A stretch of DNA of 64,000 nt, taken from positions 1 to 64,000 of the forward strand of contig JARBJD010000313.1 in assembly GCA_033064195.1 (NCBI GenBank), in the 5' to 3' direction. The stretch's first letter is position 1, and each line of letters starts with the position of its first letter. Shown here piece by piece: positions 1-10,896 of the stretch. Under the pieces are notes generated by a model. The model worked only from the letters and a program-made list of their open reading frames with translations. It ran no database searches and was not told the origin of the DNA. Source of the DNA: Blattamonas nauphoetae. Lineage: Eukaryota; Preaxostyla; Oxymonadida. Both the position numbers and the translations under genes were made by a program.

Positions 1-2427
1 TGACATATTCTGTCGTCTCCCTCACACTTCATTCGTTGTCGATCTCTTCCATCGCAGTCCATCACTTTGATGTGCCCAACCCTCCTCGCCTGACAGCAGT
101 GGACGAGCCGATCCCCTCGTCCACAACGATGGTCAATCAACACTCTCGATTGCACTGGATAGGACAGAGATTCCAGTTGGATCGTATGAGATGAATGTCG
201 CTGGTTGAAGATGGATCGTCAGAAGAGATCACACTGAATGTCTCGTTCTCGTCGAAAGAGGGACAGCAACAGCAGTTGTATTCGATGCGGAGAATGGAAA
301 AGTGGATCTCTTGTTCGATTCTGAATACTCGATTGTCTCGCTGTGGAATGAGAAAGGTTCAGTTTGGATTCCATCACATCTTTCTTCTTCGTTCCATCGA
401 ATCCTGGAATTGTTGAACAGTTGACTCAACATCACTGAACGATGCGAAGATGATTGTGACGTTGGCGTTTTGTGGATCAGACTTTGTTTCTGGACCAACA
501 CATATTGTTCTTCTTGATGGATCGAACGAAGTGACATCGTTTGGCAACATGTCAGTGATCAGCTCAACCCGCTTCACTGTTTCTGTGGCGGCAGGATGGA
601 CTCAATCACCATCGACAGTTGCGTATGGCCAGACTTATTCTCTGAAATCGGTTTCGTCATCATCGTCCCGTTCCTTGTCCAACCATCAATCTCAGTGAAG
701 ATCCCGAAAGCACCATGTGTGACTGAAATCAATTGTGACATCGACACCAGTCTCACTCATTTTGTTGTGAAGTTTACAGGGCAGGATCTGCCATTGTCGG
801 GAACATACACCGCTCGACTGATGTCATCGTCAACTTCGTTTGAAGTGACACTCTCGGAACGTGTTGGAAAAACGGTTGATCGAAGGAATGCGACGAATGG
901 CCTGCTCTTCGGAACGGAATACACTCGTCCCTCCTCGCAAGGGACAGATCAAATTCTTCTCAACGCGACATCGTTCTCCACTCCGACTGGGCCGACATTG
1001 TCCGACGTCACGTGCTCTCTCGACTCTTCGGATTTCAATTTCGTTGATCTGACATTGTCAGGCTCTGGAATGCCTTCGTCGACAGAATACAAACTGATTG
1101 TTGCTGACAGTGAAGACTCCACTCAGTTGGCACTGGATGTGTCGTTCACCTCGTCGAGTGAAGGAAGTGGAGTGTTGAAGTGTATCACAAAGAGCACACT
1201 CTGAAATATGGACTGACATATTCTGTCGTCTCCTCACACTTCATTCGTTGTCGATCTCTTCCATCGCAGTCCATCACTTTTGATGTGCCCAACCCTCCTC
1301 GCCTGACAGCAGTGGACGAGCCGATCCTCGTCCACAACGATGGTCAATCAACAATCTCGATTGCATTGACAGGGACAGAGATTCCAATTGGATCGTATGA
1401 GATGAATGTGTCGCTGGTTGAAGATGGATCGTCAGAAGAGATCACACTGAATGTCTCGTTCTCGTCGAAAGAGAGTGGGACAGCAACAGCAGTTGTATTC
1501 GATGCGGAGAATGGAAAAGTGGATCTCTTGTTCGATTCTGAATACTCGATTGACTCGCTGTGGAAGAATGGTTCATCGATTTGGATTCCTTCATCTCTGT
1601 CGTTTTTTGTTCCGTCGAGTCCTGGGATTGTTGAATCAGTTGACTCAGCCTCACTGAACGATGAAAAGACAAGTTTTGTCTTGATTCTTTGTGGGAGCAA
1701 CTTTGTTTCTGGACCGACACATGTTGTCCTTTTCGATGGGTTGAGCGAGGTGACATCGAATACAGATCTTTGTGTTCTTAGTGAAACACACTTCACCATC
1801 ACTTTCGCTGCTGGATGGACTCAATCACAGTCGACTGTGGCATATGGTCAGTCATATTCTCTGAAATCGGTTTCGTCATCGTCGTCATCGTTCCTTGTTC
1901 GTTCATCGATCTCAGTGAAGATCCCGAAAGCACCATGTGTGACTGGAATCATATGTGACATCGATGCCTGCCTCACTCATTTTGTTGTGAAGTTTACAGG
2001 GCAAGATCTTCCCTTGTCGGGAACATACACAGCTCGACTGATGTCATCGTCGGCTTCATTCGAGGTAACATTCTTGGAAGGTGTGGGAACATCAGATCCG
2101 ATCGAAGTGAATGCGACGAACGGTCTTTCTTTCTCACTTCATACACTCTATCTTCTGTTACATCTGACACTGATCATCTTCTTTGAACGCGACATCGTTC
2201 TTGACGCCAGCTGGACCGACATTGTCCGATGTCACGTGCTCACTCGACTCTTCGGATTTCAATTTCGTTGATCTGACATTGACTGGCTCTGGAATGCCTT
2301 CGTCGACAGAATACGAACTGATTGTTGCTGACAGTGAAGACTCCACTCAGCTGACACTGGATGTGTCGTTCACAACACCAAGTGAAGGAAGTGGGAAAGT
2401 TGAAGTGTATCACAAAGAGAACACTCT
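1..2427 (+). repeat. 1.2-kb tandem duplication in receptor ectodomain
   Basis: The sequence starting at 1 recurs from 1214, a period of about 1,213 bp. The two copies are close to identical over long runs but differ by many one- and two-base indels, most of which spoil the frame of the upstream copy. A third, clearly diverged unit starts near 2428. The upstream copy continues left of the window. Confidence 0.85.
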
Positions 2428-5376
2428 GAAATACGAGCGATCGTATTCGGTCGTTTCACTGTTCCTTGGGTCGTTGTCGATCTCTATCCCTGATTCTGTG
2501 ACATTCAGCACTCCATCTGCACCGATTCGGATTGAAGGAGCAACAGCAGACCTCCTGGACGATGGAACGACAGTGATGATCACTCTGCTCGGAGTGAAGT
2601 TGGGGGAAGGATCTTGGATGATCACCGTTCCAACCACACCACCTCAGACCATTCCTGGGCAACTTGGAGAGGATGGCGTCGTCACCTTCGCTCTCACTGC
2701 CGATGATTCCGATGCCTCAAAACTGATTTTTGGACTGAAATACAAAATCGACACTGTGACGCTCAACTCAACTGCTGTTCTGGTGAACGATGATGTGTTC
2801 TTCACTGTTCCGCGAACAGCTCTCGTGTCATCTGGCTCGTTCGTGTTCGTGAACACTTTGCACACGAGCTGCAAACTTGTGCTGGAAGGGTCGCATTTTC
2901 CACTTTTGGGAGAATACAACGTGACACTGGAGCCGGCGTTCTGGACTGTTGTTTCGTTCTCGTCTGAGTCTTTGGGAGAATCATCGGAAATTGAGATTGG
3001 GGGATCGGAAGGATTGAAATACTCGCAGCAGTTCACAATTTCGTTGATCGTTCGGACAGACGATGCGAATGACGTGATCAAATCGGACCAATCGATCGTT
3101 CTCAAAACAGGATCTCAGCCAGCCTCGGCCGTGTTCCTCGTGGACTCTTCGGGATCCTCCTCGCCGTTCTGCGGAGACTTGGCTCGCCCGTGCTCGTCGA
3201 TGGATGTTGGTCTCTCGATTCTGTCGAAAGTCGGAATCGTCCAATGTGAAATGAAGATCATTGAGAAAGCGACGCAGAACAAGCAACATGTGGTCGACTC
3301 TGGGTCAGTGTTGTCGATGTCTGCGAGCAGCACGATCTCGGCCGAACTGGAGATTGGGTCGTCAGCGTGGATGGGCTCGAACTCGGGATTGTTTGTGGTG
3401 TCGTCCGCTCGATTGGAATTCCACGAGATTGCTGTTTCTGTTCGACGACAAGAAGAGTCATTTGTGTTGGTGTTTGGAGACAACTCGACACTCTCGATGA
3501 AGAACACGTCTTTCTCGAGAATCTCTTCAGTGCCGAATTCCAGAAATTATGTCGACTCCTCTTCATCCAATGTGGACTCATCTGACTCGCCATCGTCGCT
3601 TTGTGACTGGTCGACAGGACTGTTTCTTCTGTCGAACTGCACAACATCGATCAAACTGACAGAGATGACGCACCTGCCTCAAGGAGCGATGAACATGAAA
3701 GGGGGGAGTGTGACGATCGAAGCAGGAATCTTCCACGACAACACGCCGAACGACGCTCTCTTCCCGTCAGCTCGTCGAAACATTCGCTGTTCGGAGAACG
3801 GGAAGGTGGAAGTTGGGAGTCTGAGCAGTGGAGATGGATCGACAGACAAGCATCCTCATCTGTGGCTGTCCTCGAGCGACTGCATTCTGAGTGGGGAGGA
3901 CGTGAACATCAACGCACCCCTCTTCGTCCCCACCCTCTCTTCGGACTCGACGAGCTCGTGGAACAAGAAAAAGGAGCAGTTCGAAGTGACAATTCTTGGA
4001 ACGATGCTGATTCCGTGTGGTCTGTTTCTGGAAGTGTTTGAATTGAAGGACAATTCGGAAGGAAATCGTATCCAATCGACTTGGCCCAGCAATCGTTCAT
4101 CTCCTTCACCGAAACGAACATGACGTTCACGATCGCTCGTTCGTCTCTGTCGGAGCTGGACGGATCGGCGGAATGGCGTGGTCGACTGGTTTATGGCTCA
4201 AACGAGAAAACGCACAACTCGTTCCAGATGCAACGAGATTCGTCGGGACGATTTTCACAAACAGTGAAAGAGAACATGAAATGGTGGCTTCCTCTCGTGA
4301 TTGTCCTGTCGGTCACCGCGCTCTTCGTCATCGCTCTTTTGATTTTCCTGATTCGTCGCCGAAGACAGAAAGAAAATGCGAAAACACAACAAGCAGCCGA
4401 AGCGAACGAGCTGGACATGGACATTGAAGTGTTGAAAATGGAAGACACGTCGATTGCCACGACTGATCGAGTTCATGCCTCGTCGTTTGAGAGTCCGACC
4501 CGACGCGAATCGATTGCGACAGGACAGAAGGAAACCAAACGACCGCCAGAATCGGAGGAGGGCGAGGAGGACACGAAGAAGGAAGAGAGAGTGATGGCGT
4601 GTGGATTGGATGGGAAGGAAGTGGCAGTTGTGAACAAGTATGACACACTCTTCAACCGTCTTCACCATCCGAGGGCTGGTCTGGATGTCAACAAAAACGT
4701 CGTTCGGAAGCAGATTGTGTGCACTCTCAAGTCGATTGTGGAGTCAGGGAGGTTCGAGTTCGTTCTTCAGCAGTTGTCGCCGCACGAGATTTTTTTCGAT
4801 GGGGCGGGTGTTGTGGCGGTGAGCCTGAAACAGCACCCGCAACCAGAACGAGGAGACGAGAAGGAAGCGTGGAAACGACACCTGATTCAAGAGCAGGAAG
4901 TTCAGGTGGAACACGCATCGAACTATCAAGAAATGGTGGAACAGAACGAGAATAATGAAGAAGGAGGATTGAAGGAAGGTGGAATGGGAAAGAAGAGCGA
5001 GCGAGTGGTGATCGAAGGAGACAGGTGGAAAGCGCCGGAAGTGGTGATGGGAAAGAAGGGGATCAACTCGGAATCAGCAGCAGTGTTCAGTCTTGGCCTG
5101 ATTCTGTGGGAGCTGGAGACGCACCAAGTGCCGTTCCGAGAGTTGGATGCTCTGAATGCTCATCTTCAACTGAAGACAGGCCAGCCTCTTCCGATGGAAG
5201 GGATCGAGTCGGCGGAGCTGGTGGAGATGATCACGCAGTGTCTGGACTTGGACCCGGCGAATCGACCGACACTTTCGGAACTGGAGAAGTTTCTGGACGC
5301 TCCTTCACTCCACAAACCGTCCCAACCGCTCGCTCTGAATCCCGTTGCACTTGTGGAGACATTCAAATCGGATTGA
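1..5376 (+). pseudogene. Receptor-like pseudokinase gene, 5' end outside window, frame broken
   Basis: Large surface receptor of the type seen whole at 48466-53871. The first 3 kb encode repeated Ig-like units, then a Ser-rich stretch resembling a beta-helix (3120-3900), one membrane segment at about 4279-4353 followed by RRRRQ, and a cytoplasmic tail with only the C-lobe of a kinase: WKAPEVV (near 5029), FSLGLILWELET and DPANRPT. No HRD or DFG motif and no glycine loop are seen, so catalysis is unlikely. The reading frame changes near 1180-1204, 2180-2270 and 4081-4123, with more breaks in the first 1.2 kb. The end is TGA. Decay, or uncorrected single-base errors in a repetitive gene, would both explain this. 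Confidence 0.7.
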
Positions 5377-6131
5377 GCTCTCCAACCACGACGTCGTCAT
5401 CGGTTCATCTGGATCGCTGGTCTTGAGTGATCGTTGACTCTTCTTTCTCTCAGCCGTTCTCGCCCTTCATCGCCACCTTTCGTTCTCATCATTTTGCAGC
5501 ATTTCCATCAGCCTCTCTCGTTCTGTGCATCCATCCTTCCACTCTGATTTGCATCTGAGCTTTTCTGTGATCTTTATTCCTCTTCTGCGTCATCGCATGA
5601 ACTCTTGATTTCCATTATTTTGGTCCGATTTACCGAGATTACCATCACCGACACTTTCATGATTTGACGATCACACATTCCTTGTACGTCATCGCACTGT
5701 CACTTCAATCTCCACAAGTGCGTGTGTCCTCTCTTCTGTTCCACCAACATTCTGTTGATGTGGGTGACACTGCACTTGGACGAGAAGAGACAGGAACATT
5801 TCACTGTTCAGTTCGATCCACCCGCACCCGCTTTGTCTCTTCTCCACACTCCGGCATGGCTGAGTGGAGGAGTCGTCTCGTCTTTTGATGGAACACCCCT
5901 GCGTGCCTTCCTCCAACGTCACTTCTCTCGTCGTTGCTTGGTCCGATTGTGATTGAGTTTCTGGCAGTCGGTTCTTTCATTCAATCAATTCACCATTCAT
6001 TGCCGATTTTCACATCATCACACATCACACCTCATTTCAGGAAGGCAGCACATCTAGACTGGCGTTTTGCAAGTATCGAAAGTGAACTGCGTAAGAAAAG
6101 GATGAACCTGGACTCATGAGAGAGAACATAG
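5377..6131. other. Intergenic, no gene recognised
   Basis: Region after the receptor TGA. Pyrimidine-rich on the + strand. Only short overlapping open frames without family similarity are seen. Confidence 0.5.
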
Positions 6132-6420
6132 CGATTGAAGGAACGATAGGGAGAGATGAAAGGGAAGCACGACGAATTACATGTCAACGAGAGGTTTCGT
6201 GCTCCAACTCAGATGTCAGCCCCTCTTGTCGCTGTAACACCTCTACTCTTCGCGGAGAGATCCAAGTGCTGCATCTCAATCGTGAACAGGAGTCATGAAG
6301 TCACTGTGACTGATGAGTCTGTCTGGGCGGTGACATGTGACAACAATTGGACTGAAGAGACATCAACGGATGCGTCTGAGATGGACGAAGAGGCTGTGGA
6401 GAGGGAAGCTGGAGGATGTG
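6132..6420. repeat. Dispersed repeat, copy 1 (pairs with 10533-10880)
   Basis: Closely matches 10533-10880, including ATTACATGTCAACGAG and the run around GACTGATGAGTCTGTCTGGG. The other copy carries about 50 extra bases before the GGACTGAAGAGACATCAAC stretch. No protein function is recognised on either strand. Confidence 0.75.
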
Positions 6421-6439
6421 ATTCGAGGAGGTGATAAAT

Positions 6440-6905
6440 ATGCAAGTGAGTGGAACATATCTGAATTTGAAGAAAGTGAAGAAGAAGAGTCAAACTAATC
6501 CGAGCGATTCCAAACGAATCCACAACTACATCGGATCAATCGAACAAAGACGTATCATTGCACCACAATGCTGTAGATTCAAGTCCAATCGCAGCACATA
6601 CAAACCATTCCATCAAATCCTGATAGAAATCGGAATAAACAATGAAGAATCCATGGCAAACAATCAGAAATAAGAAAACAGCCAATGCACACCTGCCACT
6701 CAATCTCTTCTCCAGATTCACATTTAGAAGCCACCAACGATGACAATGGTGTCATCGTCCCGAACTGCAGCAGAGAATCTTCAGAATCTTGAGATGGCGA
6801 GGAATCATTCCACACAAGCAACGGATATCGGTGCAGATTTACAGGAACGTCCTCCCCACATTCAGGCTGTTTGGCTTGTCTATGTTTCTTTCCAGAATAG
6901 TCCAT
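6440..6905 (-). pseudogene. Two-exon small gene, decayed copy
   Basis: Paralogue of 31039-31579. The first exon frame starts MDYSGKKHRQAK and runs through VNLHRYPLLVWND to the CESGEEIEWQ end. The second exon matches EWFVCAAIGLES...LWCND. A TGA falls where the other copy has TGG (Trp) just after LFD, so this copy looks interrupted. It lies divergent to the family B gene starting at 7107. The block 6440-7100 corresponds to 31120-31775. Function unknown. Confidence 0.5.
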
Positions 6906-7106
6906 AAAACAATCTATTGGGTGTGATTGAGTCAACTGTTTGATTGTTCAGTCTGTTTGAGTGTTCTTGACGGGATTTGTTGTATCACTTTAAGAGTTCG
7001 CGAGATATAGTGTTGATGATCGATTGTAGTTGTGAATCAGATAGAATAGAGCAAGTATGAAGGCTCAAATCTGAGATGACATCACGAATGGTTCGATCCG
7101 TCCCCA

Positions 7107-9932
7107 ATGCCTCCCAAGCACATATTGAGAAGAACGCGCCTTGATTCACCTCCTAGTCCTCCTGAACAATGTGTTCGACCTTGGACTTCTGGTCTTCATA
7201 CAGCTCATTCTACAAACCCGGACACAACAACAACCAGCTCGAAATCATCAATTGATTCATATGCTGTCCCATCCAGCTACGAACTAAACGCAATGCCTGG
7301 AAACGAACAACATTCTATCCGACTCTCGAAGAAGATACAGGAATATGAGCTGAACAGAGGGCGAATCAATGGACGAACAAAGCCACAACAGCCAGATCTC
7401 GTGGATGATGATATTCATCTTCCCACTTCCGTCACCTCTGATTGGAGGTTCACCCTACACGATTCAATCACTACTGATGATCTTCGCCTGGGTTGTTTCT
7501 CGCTGTTCACGCAGGTGAATTCTGGAAGTGAACTGACTCGAGATGATGTTCAACATGCGATTTAGTACCTTCGATACGCACATTTCCACTTCAAACGTCG
7601 CAAGGACGAGTCTATTTTTAATCTCAGATCCATGTTTCCCGATGAAGATGCACATTTCTCAACATTCACCTCTGCTCTCCTCAAACTCCTGACAACTCCG
7701 AATGATGCACTTCAAACAGCTCTTGTTGCATTTTTTGATACTGTCCATTATTCTTCATCAGCTGCCTTCACTTTCTCAGTGGCTGAGACCAAATTCTTGG
7801 ATCAGCTCTTCAGAATTCTCCAACCACACAAGATCCCATTCTCCCAACAAACGATAGAACTTCACTCCCACATTACATCGATAATGTTCGATATCCTCCA
7901 TTTTTTCACACCGGATTATCAAATCCCTAATGGCAATATTGAATATTGCCTAATTGACGAATACAAGGAAATGTCAAAAATGCTTACCTCCCTTCTTCCT
8001 ATATTCAGACCATATTTACGGCATCTTTTCGATCATTCAATGTGTTTCACTGGCCATTACGGTGACATCTCTTTTCAGTCGTTCATGGAAGTGTTCAATG
8101 GCTTCCTCGGATTGGAATTCTCGCAATCCCTCGTTCCAGCAATTCGGAAAATGTACAACAAGATTCAGAAAGACATGTCAGATGAATTCTTCTCCTCCCT
8201 TCGTCTTGTTCCTTCTGATGTCGATCCCAAATGTCAGAGATTCGACCTGAACATGCTGAGCGATTGTGACTGGGTGGAAGTATTTGATCGTCAGCTTGTC
8301 CGAGTGGGCGAAGAGAGACCATTCTCCGCTTTGGAGTTGCAATCACTCCATTCTTTCTTGTCTCAACAACCCTATTACATAGAACTAGAAGTCGAGGCAG
8401 ATGGCACGATCAGACTCCCCAAGCATGGCGAGTTCCACCCATCGTCGACACATCACGCCAAGACACTTTGTTCCCTCTTCACACCCACCCAACCCTACCA
8501 TGCTGCTCCCCTCCTCAATTCATTCAATGTCTTCATCGCAAAAAACAACAGCACGTCTCTCGTAACGTCCATTTGGGACGAATGGTTCTCGAACCTCATC
8601 GCTGCTGTCGACCCATCAACGCTACCATTCACTCCCGACTTCCTCCCTCTCCACGCTGTGCTCGTTGATCTGATGGAGGATCGCTTGAAACGATCTGGCA
8701 TCTGCCGACACTCCACCTCGCAAGTTCCATCAGCTCGGCCTCGACGAAAACTGGACAAGTTCGATCTGTCATTCCTCGAACTCTCTACGGATTACTTCAT
8801 CCATCTCTCCCTCCATCCTTTTGCCTTGGAGGCCGACGGATTTGACACGATTGTTTGCTTTCTCTCGTCTGTGTTGAGCTCCCACCTCGACAGAAACCCG
8901 TTCATCCACTTTCGGGAGACGCTGATTGAAGAAATGGACTCGTCTGCTCTCTGCTCGTCGTCTCCGCCTCTCATCCTCACCTCTGAGCTTGCTCGATCTC
9001 TCTCCGACAAAGAAGCAATCGCCATTGTTGATCGAATAGTTGCTCACATCGACAGCAGCACGTTTTTGGATGATGACACTCTCCTCAGAATCTTCGTCTT
9101 CATCAAACATCAACTCAGGAGCACGCGTCTCCCCGAATTATTCAGAAAAACAGGTCGTACGAAGGACCAATACTTCAAAGCGTTAGAATCGTGTCTCTCG
9201 CTCGGCCTCGACTCACTCCTGTCACACAAAGGTCAGAACATTAGCACGCCAGTCTTCAAACTCTTCCTCTCCTGGCATGACTACGATTCACCGAGACAAG
9301 GCGAATGGAAGGGCATCTACTTCGAAACAATACCGATTCTAATGCGTATCCTGGGATTGGACCAACACCCATGCTCCAGAAATTCGAAGGGACACAACTA
9401 CAGTCTCAAGTTTGTCATTCTGGATCGTATACAATATGATTCTCCCAGTACCGATCAAGTGAGTCGGACGGAGCACGAACAATCAATCGATCACTCTGAA
9501 AAGTACGTCATGTCGTACTTCTATGGACAGCACAGCGAAACGATAAAAGACTTTGTGCTGTGGAAAGACAGTCTGATCACCATCTACACCAACTGTTAAC
9601 ATCCAGCGATTGCTCGTGTTTTCTGCAAACTTGGATTCTTCATTCAGATAGTAAATGGCCTCATGATCCATGACGATTCATCCAGGTCGTTGGATTTCTT
9701 GTATGCTTTCAACCGAGCGTATGGTGAGAGAGTCCAGAACACAGCACAGAAACGAGAATGGGATCATGGAGGGAAGTTGTGTGTGGATGAGGAAGGCTGG
9801 GAGGATGCGATGGAGTTCGTCCTGATTCCGAAGGAGAAGCGTATGACCCGGATGTATGGGAGGATGATCACAGAACAAGTATACGTGAATATGAGCATCT
9901 GTGGGGCTAATGTGGGAAGGATGAACAGATAG
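7107..9932 (+). CDS. Family B alpha-solenoid protein (about 940 residues) with internal TAG and TAA
   Basis: One frame runs from ATG 7107 to TAG 9930-9932 but contains TAG at 7563-7565 and TAA at 9597-9599. The protein encoded across both codons aligns with the paralogue on the - strand at 60776-63135: after the TAG, YLRYAHFHFK matches FLEYAIIHIK, and after the TAA, the segment up to KLGFF matches RSVGFF, with the TAA opposite Gln. The N-terminal 110 residues are polar and likely disordered, and the rest is helical, armadillo/HEAT-like. The C-terminus has DEEGWEDAMEFVL and later GANVG, the signature seen in family A. No intron fits around either codon. The gene is either decayed or uses TAR as sense. 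Biochemical role unknown. Confidence 0.65.
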
Positions 9933-9968
9933 AGGGAGTCGGATTCCATCAGCACCTTCACGTTGATT

Positions 9969-10391
9969 TGTGGAAAAATTTTTGAAAACTTGGGACAGCA
10001 AGCCCCCGTACCACTTATAAAAAACTTTTGTCTGGTGGATAATTAGTTGTGAATGAGCATCATTCGGTGGTTGATGACTTGATTTGGTGCCTCGAGAGGA
10101 AATACCACACTTTTGTTCTCTGTTCTTTTTCTCACTCTCTAGTCATTATATTGAGCAATCTGTGGATTTATTCTGAATAAAAAGGAACAATATGTTGAAA
10201 GTTTCTAATAGAAATCAGTTTTGTAACCTAGATCGAATTTTCACCACTTTTTTTGATCTATGATCTATCCGAAAAAAATCACAGATTTATGTAGTCAGAG
10301 TCCTCCTCATTCACAAAGTTCTCAAAAAAATTGAGATACTTCCTTTTTAGGAGCTGGGGTACGCTCCCAAGTTTTCAAAAATTTTTCCACA
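9969..10391. mobile_element. 423-bp inverted-repeat element (MITE-like)
   Basis: Perfect 27-bp terminal inverted repeats at 9969-9995 and 10365-10391, each beginning TGTGGAAAAATTTTTGAAAA on its own strand. Further in, both ends carry a C-rich block with a GTACC motif, only loosely similar. The interior is AT-rich and has no coding frame. I could not identify a target-site duplication, so the family is open. It sits just beyond the 3' end of the family B gene. Confidence 0.6.
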
Positions 10392-10532
10392 TTTTGGTTC
10401 GAAGGAGCGAATCAATCACATTCCGTTTTCACAATCAGTTTCATTTCATTGATTGTTCTCATCTCGCAAAACCAACACATTAATCTTCTGTTTTCTCGTC
10501 ACAACCAGTCAATTGTCACATGAGAGAAAAAA

Positions 10533-10880
10533 GTGATTGAAGGAGCGACAGGGCGAGATGAAAAGGAAGAACGACGAATTACATGTCAACGAGAAGTCTC
10601 ACGCTCCAACTCAGATGGCAGCTCCTCTTGTCACTGCCACGCCTCTTCCCTTCGCTGAAAGATCCAAGTGCTTCAATCAAATCGTGAACAGGAGTCGTGG
10701 AGTAACTATGACTGACGAGTCTGTCTGGGCGGAAGCATGTGACGACAATTTCAGCATTCCTGACGAAGCACGATCGTTGTGATGACATTCGAGAAACAAG
10801 TCGAACCCAACAGGACTGAAGAGACATCAACAGATGTGTCTTAGATGGACGAAGAGGTTGTGGAGAGAGAGAGTCTGGAG
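10533..10880. repeat. Dispersed repeat, copy 2 (pairs with 6132-6420)
   Basis: Homologous to 6132-6420. Its right part (GATGGACGAAGAGG and onward) also resembles 28260-28310, the flank of the family C paralogue, so this block travels with alpha-solenoid genes. Confidence 0.7.
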
Positions 10881-10896
10881 GATGCGTTCACTCCAA

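Noticed and set aside
9590-9655. A GT...TTCAG intron that would remove the TAA of the family B gene
   Set aside because: It would change phase, and the paralogue shows the region is coding on both sides.
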